From assembly GCA_033032865.1 (NCBI GenBank), contig JAWHQI010000202.1, positions 806,001 through 870,000 of the forward strand: DNA of 64,000 bases, in the 5' to 3' direction. Below are positions 21,304 through 31,927 of this stretch, in pieces. Every line of letters begins with the position of its first letter. Position 1 is the stretch's first letter. The notes under the pieces are model-generated. The model was not told the origin of the DNA, did no database searches, and saw nothing but the letters and a program-made list of their open reading frames with translations. Origin of the DNA: Dactylorhiza incarnata (taxonomy: Eukaryota; Streptophyta; Magnoliopsida; Asparagales; Orchidaceae). The position numbers were made by a program, and so were the translations under genes.

Positions 21304-22345
21304 TGATGGCGGGCTAGTCTCTGAAAGACTGGTGCACGGCTAAATGATGCTCTCTCACAATACCCCGCTCTCCAACGTATTTTGGGTAGAAATCTAACCA
21401 CCTAAACCGATGTCAAACAACCACAAACCTAACGTCAGTACCAAGAGGATCCGACTAAAACAGCGATCGAAAAGTAGTCGGAAGAACTCCCAAAAGGGTT
21501 GGTCTCCAGATTGCCGCAATCCACCAAATCGGAAGGGGATATCGCATCACCTTGCGGATTTGAATTAGATCTTGCCAATCCTTCAAGGTCTTAAGAGATC
21601 GGAAATTATTACGATTGAATCAAGCAAACGCAGCAAGAAAATCATTCAATGCTTCCAAAGCCACACTCAAGCTAGCCACCAAATAAACGAGGGGGAGAAC
21701 ACACCAAGTGGAGGAGATTCGTTACCCAACCGAGAAGATAATTAGGCGAGTCTCACGCCAAGGATCCGTCGGAGTCACACCGGAGGAGATACACCGCTTG
21801 CCTTCAACGGAGTCGCACCGATGAAGATCTCCCGCCGAGGGAAGAGAGACCACCCCTGAGCTTGGCCGAGCTTCACGAGGAGCAGGGAGGGGGCGGCGTC
21901 CTGCTGCGTCGCACGACAGGGAGGCGGAAGAGGCCGACGGCGAGTCTCACGCCGGGCGAGTGGGCGGCGGCGTCCTGCTGCGTCGCACGGCAGGGAGGCG
22001 GAAGAGGCCGACGGCGAGTCTCACGCCGGGCGAGTGGGCGGCGCCTGCGTCGCGCGGCACACCGAGTGGGAGGAGCGAACCCTAAGGGGCGCAGGAGGGG
22101 AAATTCTCACGGGAGTTTTGTTCTCCAAAATTATCAATGATATTAAAGAGAGGAGATCCACCTATATATAGTGGAGTCTCATTACATCATAACCATACAT
22201 GAAGGAAATCAAATCCTAACCACTAGTTATGCTAAGCGCAGTCCAGATCAAGCTAAACGCAGTCCACATTAACATACATGCTGAATTTAAACGCAGTCCA
22301 CGGTAACGGAGACTAAGAAACTAATATTTAATATGTTTTATAATC
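21304..22345 (-). mobile_element. Chromovirus 3' LTR
   Basis: The U5 end (minus ...GCCCGCCATCA) is at 21304, exactly beside the CTACA duplication. A TATA box (CTATATATAGG, minus) lies at about 22160-22172. The inner boundary is approximate because no clear polypurine tract was found between the pol stop at 22360 and U3. It carries a 74-bp tandem duplication that the other LTR lacks, which accounts for the length difference. Confidence 0.75.
21893..22040. repeat. 74-bp tandem duplication inside the LTR
   Basis: Units start at 21893 and 21967 (GCGGCGTCCTGCTGCGTCGC). A single copy is present in the LTR at 27510. Confidence 0.9.
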
Positions 22346-22359
22346 ATATTAAATATTAG

Positions 22360-25300
22360 TTAAGTGCGAGGCCGCAAGTCGTAGCGGCGGCGAGCGTTGC
22401 GAGCACGATCCCCATTGTTGTTGCGCCTCAAGTCTTTTACGGCGGTGACGACTTCCTCGGTAACATCTTCAATAGGTGGAGGCGCCGTCACATCAGCACG
22501 AGCAGTAGGAGTAGCACCACGAACATGATGCGTAGGAGGCGGGACTGCATCAATCCTCCCCCGGTCGAAAGCACTCATCACCGGTGAGTGGTCGTGTAAA
22601 TAGCGTCGGAGAAGGTCCGCATCCCACTGGTGCAGGTCGTGCTCAGGAACCCAAGAATCATCCGAAGAAGAACGTCCCTTCCAACGAACCAAGAAGCGAC
22701 GTGTAGGCCCGTCCGGTGTGTCAATCGTCTCTTCATCCAAAATCCTGTCAGGAGATGGCAAAGCATGGAAAGATCTAGCAAAAGTGTCAGCATCAGTTGA
22801 AGACAAAGCAGTATAATCTCCCACCCGTGTGTCATCAGGTGAATCCTTGGCACACTCATTCCCAACCCCACATAATGTAGAAGAAGACTCACTCAAGGAA
22901 GAAAATGTAGAATTTGGTGGAAGTGATGTAGTATAGAGTGTTAAATCGGAAACATTAAAAATAGGAGAAATTCTCCAATCCGCAGGTAAACTTAAAACAA
23001 CCGCATTACTTCCAATATTCTTAATTACCTTGAAGGGGCCAGCTCTCCGAGGTGCCAAGTTTTTCACGGTTCCCGAAGGTAGCCGCTCCGGGAGTAATCG
23101 GACCAAAACCCAATCGCCAACATTAAAGTTGGAGGGCCTTCGGTGGGCGTTGGCTTGTGCTCGGTAGACATCATATTGAGTAGTTAATTTCTCTTTACTA
23201 CTTTTGTGGAGATCATGAACATGGTGAGCGAAATCCTGTGCAAATTGGTTTGATTTATATGAAGGTGGTAATGATATCAAGTCAAGAGGCACACGAGCTT
23301 TATAGCCATGGACTATCTCGTTCGGTGACAAACCCGTCAACCTATTTTTGGAGTTATTATAGGCTAGTTGCGCATGAGGTAGGACTAAGTCCCAAGTACC
23401 CTTATGGTCACCCACAAGGCACCGTAATAAACCACCCAGACTTCTATTTACCACCTCAGTCTGGCCATCCGTTTGGGGGTGGTAGGCCGAGGAAAATACA
23501 AGGCGTGTGCCCAACAAAGTCCATAGCGTTTTCCTAAAATAACTAGTAAATTTAACATCTCTATCCGACACTATGGATTTTGGAACACCGCGATGACCGA
23601 CAACTTCTTTAAAAAACAATTTGGCGATATGCGAAGTGTCATTGGTTTTGCTACATGGGACAAAATAGGCCATTTTTGAAAATCGATCTACCACGACCAT
23701 GACGGAATCATGTCGACGCAACGTAGGTGGAAGTCCTAACACAAAATCCATACTAAGATCTTCCCACGGGACGGACGGGATAGGTAAAGGCGTGTAGAGT
23801 ACAACATTAGTCTTATTGCCCTTGGCCAATTGGCAAGTGCGGCAGCTACTCACGATCTTTCCTACAAGGGTTTTCAATTTAGGCCAATAGAATTTTTCTT
23901 CTACTAACGCAATCGTCTTATCCCTCCCAAAGTGACCCACTAATCCACCGCTATGAAACTCCCAAACTATAAAGTGTCGAAGTGATGAGGACGGGATGCA
24001 TAAATGGGAGTGCCTAAACAGGTAGCCATCCCTAAGGAAGTAGGCCGAAATGGTGGTGGGGGATTCCTGTTGTGCCTCAAGGTAAATGTCCTTAAAGTCG
24101 GGACAAGTAACATATTCATCTTTTATGCGCTCAAACCCAACGACCTTAACTTGCATAGTGGATAATAAAAGAGCCACACGACTAAGCGCATCCGCGACCC
24201 TATTATCAGCCCCTTTTAGGTGCTTCAGCGTGAACGTGTACTCTTGCAAAAATGAGACCCATTTGGCGTATCTGGGGCTGATTTTTGCCTGAGAATTGAT
24301 AAAACGCAGCGCTTCATGATCAGATAAAAGGACAAACTCCTTGGAGAGTAGGTAATGCCGCCAATGTGCAAGGCTACGTACTACCGCATAGAATTCTCGG
24401 TCATAGTTGGAATAGTTTAGCTTAGACCCGGAAAGTTTTTCGCTAAAATATCCTATGGGGTGACCGTCTTGGCTTAGCACTCCTTCAATCCCAACTCCGG
24501 AGGCGTCGAAAAATAATTAGAAAACCTTAGAAAAATCGGGCAACCGAAGTATAGGGGCTTCAGTCATTAGTGTTTTGATTTGTTCGAATGCACGCGTGGC
24601 GGATTTAGTCCATGTGAACTCGCCCTTCTTCAAACACTCCGTAATAGGCGTCATCACACTACTAAAGTTGCGAATAAATCGACGATAAAATGTGGCTAAG
24701 CCATGAAAAGAACGGACGTCACGAATGGTCTTTGGCTCGGGCCAATCCCTAATAGCTTGGACCTTACTCTGGTCAACCTTAATGCCCTCTTCGCCAACGA
24801 TGTATCCCAAAAACTCCACCTCTCGCGCATAGAAAATACACTTTTTAAAATTTAAGTAGAGGTGCTCCGATCGTAGCGTAGAAAAAAACTAGACGTGGAT
24901 GGGCACGGTGATCGTGAGTGGAGGTGTTATAGACTAGAATGTCATCGAAGTAGACCACCAAAAACTTCCCCAGGTAGGGCTGGAAAGTATGGGTCATCAT
25001 ACGAGAGAAAGTGCTCGGGGCATTAGAGAGCCCAAATGACATCACTAACCATTCATACAAACCTTCTTTTGACTTAAAGGCGGTTTTCCATTCGTCGCCC
25101 TCTCGTATGCGGATTTGGTGGTATCCGCTACGTAGATCTAACTTAGAAAAGATGGATGAACCTGCCAACATGTCAAGTAGATCATCTAACCGCGGAATTG
25201 GAAATCGATATTTGACAGTGATTTTGTTGATAGCGCGGCTATCAACACACATCCGCCAAGACCCATCCTTCTTAGGAGCTAAGAGGGTCGGAACTGCGCA

Positions 25301-25717
25301 CGGACTCATGCTATGGCGTATGAACCCTTTGGATAACAAATCTGAAATTTGTCGTTGTAATTCTAGATGCGCGGAGGGGTTCAAGCGAAAATGAGGGAGA
25401 TTCGGTAAAGAGGAACCCAGGATAAAATCTATCGCGTGTTGGATATCACGCATAGGAGGTAACTCTGATGGCAATTCCTCCGGGTAAACATCTTTATATT
25501 CGTCCAAAAGGTCCCTCAACTCCGTAGGAAAACTATCCATCAAAGGTACTTCTTCTCTCGCGGCTAAACAAACTAACGCATACATCACGCCATCCACAAA
25601 TGAATCACGCTCAAACTCTCGCCTCCCAATCAGACTTAGGCTCTTCTTTTCTACAGGCAATGTGGTGTCCCTAGATGAACTACCCGTGTCCTTAGGAAGG
25701 GTGGGCCTCAAGACCAC
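22360..25717 (-). pseudogene. Chromovirus pol: RT, RNase H, integrase, chromodomain
   Basis: Reverse transcriptase shows MCVDSRAINKITVKYRFPIP, FSKLDLRSGYHQIRI and YFDDILVY (25717-24845). The connection and RNase H follow with [20 protein letters not shown]-type YDREFYAVVRSLAHWRHYL and DHEALRF. Integrase has the H..H..C..C zinc region (GHFGRD...CRTCQLAKG) and a D-D-E core (MDFVLGLP, SDRDVKFTS, HPQTDGQTEVVNRSL). A C-terminal chromodomain (RFLVRWKGRSSSDDSWVPEH) lies at about 22590-22760. A one-base frameshift near 24835 and a stop at about 24514 disable it. The chromodomain identifies the chromovirus clade. Confidence 0.93.
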
Positions 25718-25724
25718 CTTCTTA

Positions 25725-26045
25725 CCATTGAATAAAAACTCATAAGTGTTGGATCGTCCATAATGAGTAACGTCGTGGTCGAATAACTAGGGACGGCCAA
25801 GAAGGACATAGCAAGCGTCCATGAGTATCACGTCACACCAAACCTGATCCGAATATTATTTGATGCGGAGGGGAACTAAACAACGCTTACTAACTGGAAG
25901 TGAGGTCTTATTCACCCAAGCAACCTTGTATGGTTGTGGGTGGGGCTCCGCATTAAGGGACATGCGGGTAACCGCTCCCTCGGAGTTAACGTTCATACAA
26001 CTCCCGCTGTCAATGACCAGCTTACATAATTTATCCCCCTCTTAA
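25725..26045 (-). pseudogene. Chromovirus protease remnant
   Basis: The minus strand reads GDKLCKLVIDSGSCMNVNSE, the retropepsin active-site motif DSGS, continuing EPHPQPYKVAWVN. It is out of frame with gag by a shift near 26045 and has a stop before RT. Confidence 0.7.
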
Positions 26046-27201
26046 AAATCAAAGAGAATAAATTCGTCCTATTCCAATCATCCAAAGAGCGAGGGGTGGC
26101 AAGGATGCACCGCATAACCATGAGGTGAGAGTCGTCTTCTAAATCACTTGGTACGCCTTCCAAATCCGACTCATCCGTGGCCTCATAGATATAATCAGGC
26201 CTATCATCCGTATGCTCAACTAGTGCTAAAGCCCAAGTTTTGGTTGGGCACTCCATAGCGTAGTGGCCGGTTACTCCGCACTGATAACACGTGGCCCTAT
26301 CTTTACTAATTTTTCCAACGGGAATGCGCTCCCCGGACGGGTTTCTAGCGTCCCTAGCGGTGATGACAATGTTGGATGAGTCCTTGGTCTTGAATTTACC
26401 CTTATCCTTATAGGTGGAGGTGGAGGTAGTGGTCGCGTCCTTGCTCTTATAGGACCTGTGCTTGGCCTTGGACTCGGAGGCGAGGTGTTTCTCGATATCA
26501 AGGGCGGCGTTGAAGGTAGTGTTTAGGTCTGTGTGACCGTAACGCAAAAGTTTCCTTTGGATATCGTAACTAAGACCCTTACGGAACCTAGATAACGTGA
26601 CCTCGGGCATCTCCTGGACCTCACAACGGACCATCTTGTCCTTCAGATCGCCCATGTAATCGGCGACAGACCGCTCGCCTTGGCGAAGGGAGGCTAGATC
26701 ATCAAACATCTGGGTGCGATGATAAGCGGGGACATATTGGTCTTTTAAGAGATTTTTCATGGCAGCCCAACCGATCGGAGGGACACCGTCTACGACTCCT
26801 AAGCGACGCTCCTCATTTAGCCAAAATACTTTGGCCCTACCCGTAAGCTTCATCCGAGCGACTTGGACCTTTTGCTGGTCCGTCAAGTGATGCCACTCGT
26901 AGTAGCACTCCATGTCTAACACCCAATTCAGGAAGACTTGGGGTTCTCCTAAACCATCATAGGTGGGGGCGTTAATTTTTATGGCGCGGGTGAGATCGAC
27001 TTCTCGTTCCTGGCGACGAGGTGGTGGTCGATCACGCTGAGGTAGCTCCTCGTGTACGTCTTCCTCGTTGTGTCGTGCCCTATGACCTCTAGGTGGAGTG
27101 GGAGCGCGGTTCGGCGGACGATTACCCCTAGGAGGTGAAGGGGTTCGATGGGCCAACAGTTGGGTCAACATGTCCCGCAGCTCTCCCAATTGTTGATTCA
27201 T
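25993..27201 (-). CDS. Chromovirus Gag
   Basis: 402 codons. The N-terminal basic/proline-rich stretch is followed by the retrotransposon gag domain (APTYDGLGEPQVFLNWVLDM, WNLL-type MKNLLKDQYVPAYHRTQMF, DLASLRQGERSVADYM, RFRKGLSYDIQRKL). A CCHC zinc knuckle CYQCGVTGHYAMEC lies at about residues 305-320. After SLIFKRG the frame runs past the protease start because of a frameshift, so the last 17 residues are aberrant. Gag would package element RNA. Confidence 0.9.
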   Translation of the reverse strand: MNQQLGELRDMLTQLLAHRTPSPPRGNRPPNRAPTPPRGHRARHNEEDVHEELPQRDRPPPRRQEREVDLTRAIKINAPTYDGLGEPQVFLNWVLDMECYYEWHHLTDQQKVQVARMKLTGRAKVFWLNEERRLGVVDGVPPIGWAAMKNLLKDQYVPAYHRTQMFDDLASLRQGERSVADYMGDLKDKMVRCEVQEMPEVTLSRFRKGLSYDIQRKLLRYGHTDLNTTFNAALDIEKHLASESKAKHRSYKSKDATTTSTSTYKDKGKFKTKDSSNIVITARDARNPSGERIPVGKISKDRATCYQCGVTGHYAMECPTKTWALALVEHTDDRPDYIYEATDESDLEGVPSDLEDDSHLMVMRCILATPRSLDDWNRTNLFSLIFKRGINYVSWSLTAGVV

Positions 27202-27495
27202 ATCATCCCAAAGGACATCAACGGCAGTGGGGTTTGGGGCGTTTACCGTTCGTCGGCCATACTTGACGAGGACGAAGCGTGGTATTCGTGACCGGATCTA
27301 GTGGGCATACGACGTGCACTTGAAGAGAAAAAATTAAATTTTGTAGAAAATAAAATTTGGTGCACACGTGAGACCTAGACACGAGCGGACCGTGGCCAAG
27401 TTAGGAAATTGGCCAACCTCCCTCTGATACCAAATTGGTATCAGAGCCAGGTTTAGGGTGCGACCGTGGCCAAGTTAGGAAATTGGCCAACCTCC

Positions 27496-27506
27496 CTCTG
27501 ATACCA
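27496..27506 (-). promoter_or_regulatory. Chromovirus primer binding site
   Basis: The minus strand reads TGGTATCAGAG three bases from the LTR end at 27510. A second, inverted copy of the same 11-mer lies at about 27438-27448. Confidence 0.8.
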
Positions 27507-27509
27507 AAT

Positions 27510-28480
27510 TGATGGCGGGCTAGTCTCCGAAAGACTAGTGCACAGCTAAAGGACGCTCTCTCACAATACCCCGCTCTCCAACGTATTTTGGGTAGAAATC
27601 TAACCACCTAAACAGATGTCAAACAACCACAAACCTAACGTCAGTACCAAGAGGATCCGATTAAAACAGCGATCGAAAAGTAGTCGGAAGAACTCCCAAA
27701 AGGGTTGGTCTCCAGATTGCCGCAATCCACCAAATCGGAAGGGGATATCGCATCACCTTGCGGATTTGAATTAGATCTTGCCAATCCTTCAAGGTCTTAA
27801 GAGATCGAAAATTATTACGATTGAATCAAGCAAACGCAGCAAGAAAATCATTCAATGCTTCCAAAGCCACACTCAAGCTAGCCACCAAATAAACGAGGGG
27901 GAGAACACACCAAGTGGAGGAGATTCGTTACCCAACCGAGAAGATAATTAGGCGAGTCTCACGCCAAGGATCCGCCGGAGTCATACCGGAGGAGATACAC
28001 CACTTGCCTTCAACGGAGTCGCACCGATGAATATCTCCCGCCGAGGGAAGAGAGAACACGCCTGGGCTTGGCCGAGCTTCACGAGGAGCAGGGAGGGGGG
28101 AGGCGTCCTGCTGCGTCGCACGGCAGGGAGGCGGAAGAGGCCGACGGCGAGTCTCACGCTGGGCGAGTGGGCGGCGGTTGCGTCGCGCGGCACACCGAGC
28201 GGGAGGAGCCAACCCTAAGGGGCGCAGGAGGGGAAATTCTCACGGGAGTTTTGTTCTCCAAAATTATCAATGATATTAAAGAGAGGAGATCCACCTATAT
28301 ATAGTGGAGTCTCATTACATCATAACCATACATGAAGGAAATCAAATCCTAACCACTAGTTATGCTAAGCGCAGTCCAGATCAAGCTAAACGCAGTCCAC
28401 ATTAACATACATGCTGAATTTAAACGCAGTCCACGGTAACGGAGACTAAGAAACTAATATTTAATATGTTTTATAATCAT
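27510..28480 (-). mobile_element. Chromovirus 5' LTR
   Basis: It begins TGATGGCGGGCTAG on the plus strand (U5 end). A TATA box lies at 28296-28303. A perfect 7-bp stem CTAGTCT-5 nt-AGACTAG lies 10 bp inside the terminus. Instead of flanking DNA, pol sequence follows at 28493, so this LTR is internal to the insertion. Confidence 0.85.
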
Positions 28481-28492
28481 ATTAAATATTAG

Positions 28493-29356
28493 TTAAGTGC
28501 GAGGCCGCAAGTCGTAGCGGCGGCGAGCGTTGCGAGCACGATCCCCATTGTTGTTGCGCCTCAAGTCTTTTACGGCGGCGACGACTTCTTCGGTAACATC
28601 TTCAATAGGTGGAGGCGCCGTCACATCTACGCGAGCAGTAGGAGTAGCACCACGAACATGATGCGTAGGAGGCGGACCTGCATCAATCCTCCTCCGGTCG
28701 AAAGCACTCATCACCGGTGAGTGGTCGTGTAAATAGTGTCGGAGAAGGTCCGCATCCCACTGGTGCAGGTCGTGCTCAGGAACCCAAGAATCATCCGAAG
28801 AAGAACGTCCCTTCCAACGAACCAAGAAGCGACGTGTAGGCCCTTCCGGTGTGTCAATCGTCTCTTCATCCAAAATCCTGTCAGGAGATGGCAAAGCATG
28901 GAAAGATCTAGCAAAAATGTCAGCATCAGTTGAAGACAAAGCAGTATAATCTCCCACCCGTGTGTCATCAGGTGAATCCTTGGCACACTCATCCCCAACC
29001 CCACATAATGTAGAAGAAGACTCACTCAAGAAAGAAAATGTAGAATTTGGTGGAAGTGGCGTAGTATAGAGTGTTAAATCGGAAACATTAAAAATAGGAG
29101 AAATTCTCCAATTCGCAGGTAAACTTAAAACAACCGCATTACTTCCAATATTCTTAATTACCTTTAAGGGGCCAGCTCTCCGAGGTGCCAACTTTTTCAC
29201 GGTTCCCGAAGGTAACCACTCCGGGAGTAATCGGACCAAAACCCAATCGCCAACATTAAAGTTGGAGGGCCTTCGGTGGGCGTTAGCTTGTGCTCGGTAG
29301 ACATCATATTGAGTAGTTAATTTCTCTTTAATACTTTTGTGGAGATCAAATTGATG
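28493..29356 (-). pseudogene. Second partial copy of chromovirus pol 3' end
   Basis: Collinear with 22360-23215: the end of integrase, the chromodomain (about 28723-28893) and the C-terminal tail, with few differences. It stops at GTGGAGATCA (29348), where the sequence switches to AAATTGATGGC and then to an inverted LTR. Confidence 0.9.
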
Positions 29357-29869
29357 GCGACTCCGTTGAAGGCAAGCGGTGTATCTCCTCCGGTGTGACT
29401 CCGGCGGATCCTTGGCGTGAGACTCGCCTAATTATCTTCTCGGTTGGGTAACGAATCTCCTCCACTTGGTGTGTTCTCCCCCTCATTTATTTGGTGGCTA
29501 GCTTTAGTGTGGCTTTGGAAGCATTGAATGATTTTCTTGTTGCGTTTGCTTGATTCAATCGTAATAATTTCCGATCTCTTAATACCTTGAAGGATTGACA
29601 AGATCTAATTCAAATCCGCAAGGTGATGCGATATCCCCTTCCGATTTGGTGGATTGCGGCAATCTGGAGACCAACCCTTTTGGGAGTTCTTCCGACTACT
29701 TTTCGATCGCTGTTTTAGTCGGATCCTCTTGGTACTGACGTTAGGTTTGTGATTGTTTGACATCTGTTTAGGTGGTTAGATTTCTACCCAAAATACGTTG
29801 GAGAGCGGGGTATTGTGAGAGAGCGTCATTTAGCCGTGCACTAATCTTTCGGAGACTAGCCCGCCATCA
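29357..29869 (+). mobile_element. Inverted LTR fragment, 513 bp
   Basis: This is the reverse complement of 27510-28022, of exactly equal length, ending with the U5 terminus GCCCGCCATCA at 29869 beside CTACA. Since TATA lies at about 28300, the copied piece falls within R-U5, the extent of minus-strand strong-stop cDNA. Confidence 0.9.
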
Positions 29870-30507
29870 CTACATTTAAGGCTCGTGACGTACTCTCGTC
29901 TACTCCCACTGAAATCATCTTATATATTCATAGCATCGAGACTGCGATCATCATTTCATGCTCGGTCCTGGTTTCATCATAGTAGGCTTAAACCTACTAA
30001 TTCTTCAAGTCTAAGTTCATTATATGTTCTTGTCATCAGACTCGTATAAGCATTCCAAGGGTCAATAACCTCAATTATAAACCAGGATTTGGACTATCCG
30101 CTCATAGACATCAAATATCCGCAGTTACGCTAATACCCTTGGAAGGTATCATGTCGTTGGCTAAATAATATTCTAAACCCTAAACCCTAAACCTTAAACC
30201 CTAAATCTGAATCACACGACAACAGACTTGATCTCATCTTCGACATCAGTCCCCTCCGAATGCTTCACCATTTATTTCCATTGCGCGGTTCTCCGTTGAG
30301 TTCATCGCATGATCCACCGTCGGTCTCTGCCGCAAGTATTGTTGATCTTCATTGTCGAATCCATTATTGACTGTCGTCGCACGATTCTTCGTTGATTTTC
30401 GTCGCACGATCCTTCGTTGATTTCCGTCGCACAATCAGCACGAGTTCATCGCAAGATCTACCGTCGATCTCACCGCACAATTTAATATTAATTCTCGACG
30501 TGCAAGC
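29870..30507. other. Resumed element E sequence up to element B
   Basis: No gene. Contains the interstitial telomeric repeat and a degenerate CGTCGCACGATC-type minisatellite (about 30290-30507: GTTGATTTTCGTCGCACGATCCTTC-like units, not written in full). The array continues across element B at 40925. Confidence 0.55.
30174..30206. repeat. Interstitial telomeric repeat (CCCTAAA)
   Basis: About four and a half copies of CTAAACC(C/T), the plant telomere heptamer. Confidence 0.85.
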
Positions 30508-30696
30508 TGAAAGTGCACAGTTAACCTCACTAGAATTCTCTAGAGGGGGGTGAATAGAGATTTAAAATATTTTGTGCAATTATATATATTTATATGTGGT
30601 GATCACAGATTAAGGCTTCCCACACACCAACAAGAATTAAACAAGTAAAGAAAATAAATGAAAGAAAAGAAATCACAGCACAACACAAAGAAATAT

Positions 30697-30726
30697 AGTG
30701 GTTCCCCAAACTTTGGGTAGTCCACT
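30697..30726 (-). promoter_or_regulatory. Conserved leader stem (element B, 3' LTR copy)
   Basis: Outer stem AGTGG/CCACT with inner CCCAAA-C-TTTGGG. The 5' LTR copy is at 39788-39817. Element C has the same outer stem and CCC/GGG but a different apical helix. Confidence 0.6.
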
Positions 30727-30764
30727 CTTCTACCCCCTTGGTAGGAAATTCACTATCTTGCACT

Positions 30765-30855
30765 GAGTCTTTTGATAAGGAGACTCTTAGAACCACCCTG
30801 AGTCTTTTGACAAGGAGACTCTTAGAACCAACTGAGTCTTTTGAAAAGGAGACTC
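30765..30855 (-). repeat. Three tandem hairpins in element B R/U5
   Basis: Units at 30765-30786, 30800-30821 and 30834-30855 each pair GAGTCT with AGACTC over a 10-nt loop and are separated by TTAGAACCA. The loop differs by one base between units (GATAAGG, GACAAGG, GAAAAGG). The 5' LTR copy is 9091 bp to the right. Confidence 0.85.
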
Positions 30856-31512
30856 TTAGAACCAGTACAACTGAATTTTTTGAAGAGAGGTTCTACAAAC
30901 TCTTTTACAATATGTGAAAATAAAGGTAAAGAAGAAAGAGAGATCATATAAAGACAAGAAGGAATCTTCTTCCTAGCAAGAAGATTGGAAGCACAAGAAG
31001 TAGTGAATGAAATCTCTCTTCTATAGTGAGAAGGAGATTGTAGCCCTTTTCTCTCTTTTGTGAGAGCTATCAGAGTTTGCAGCAATATGGCTTCAGAGTG
31101 AGAAGGAGAAGGAAGCTTGTTCTTTACTGCAGCACTATTTCTCAATTTTCTCTTTTCACTTGGGAGCTCTTCCTCTTTTTCAAATGTAAAATGGTGGATC
31201 ACTTCTTGTTGCTTTCTGCCGACCATCTTGTTATTTATAGCTATGTTCATTAAAATAACACTATAGGAGAGTAATCAATTAGCAGACAGAGTATTAGAAA
31301 GAAGGAGAAATTTCCATAACAATTATATCCATAGAAGGAAAGTATTCATTCTGATTTCAAATAGTGTCCATAATGGATTTAATCAAATTAGCCAAGAAAT
31401 CATTAGAGGAAAAGAATAATTCAGAACGGCTATAAAGAATAATTTGATTTCATATAAATCAGATCTATGGAAGAAGGAAAGAGATCTGGCGATTTTTGAA
31501 TTAATCATAGAA

Positions 31513-31750
31513 ATCGACGTGCATCGATTACTATTAAACGTAGGCGTCGAATTCGTCCTGGCAGAACGTCGAGAGGAGAATAAGGAAGGTGCGTCGACTA
31601 GGGTGCGTCGACTTCTCAAGATACGTCGACTAGAAGTCAGAGCTACGTCGACATAGGATACGTCGAATTCTGCTTGGAGCTACTTCGACTCATTCTGATA
31701 GAAACGTCGACTTTATTTCGACGTTGCGTCGAATACTATTCGACGCATAT
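31513..31750. promoter_or_regulatory. GCGTCGA palindrome cluster in U3 (3' LTR)
   Basis: About 14 GTCGA/TCGAC half-sites in 240 bp. The clearest full site is GCGTCGA-ATACTAT-TCGACGC near 31730. The 5' LTR copy at 40604-40841 retains more intact CpGs (for example CGTCGATT versus CATCGATT here), as expected if CpG deamination erodes them. Confidence 0.75.
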
Positions 31751-31828
31751 TTACGTACCTTGATTTTCCTTTCTTGGAATTCATATTCAGCTTATTTTCA
31801 CGGGTTAAGAGAAATCATTTTCCCAACA

Positions 31829-31841
31829 ATCTCCCCCTATT
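31829..31841 (-). promoter_or_regulatory. Polypurine tract of element B
   Basis: Minus strand ATAGGGGGAGAT immediately before the LTR start TGTTGGG. Confidence 0.9.
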
Positions 31842-31927
31842 TGTCTTAACCCTATTTAAAGGGAAATTGTACTAGCATTTAATCAACTCAGCAAGGCAAT
31901 TATATAGAACAGAAATATGTCAAACAA

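Larger units (their letters stand above)
21304..29869 (-). mobile_element. Rearranged chromovirus (Ty3-gypsy) insertion
   Basis: The order from left, all minus-oriented unless stated, is: LTR, pol, protease, gag, primer site, LTR, the last 0.86 kb of another pol copy, then a 513-bp plus-oriented LTR piece. The whole block is flanked by CTACA at 21299-21303 and 29870-29874. Both outer edges are therefore LTR 3' (U5) ends; a normal insertion has one U3 and one U5 edge. See findings. Confidence 0.85.
30508..31828 (-). mobile_element. Element B 3' LTR
   Basis: Minus strand TGTTGGGAAAATG...GCACTTTCA. TATA box (CTATAAATAA, minus) at about 31231-31240 divides U3 (with the GTCGA cluster) from R/U5 (with hairpins). 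CTAGAGGGGGGTGAATAG near the U5 end is shared with element C. Confidence 0.95.

Noticed and set aside
22578..23537. Extra open frames inside chromovirus pol
   Set aside because: Shadow frames of the integrase/chromodomain sequence without family features.
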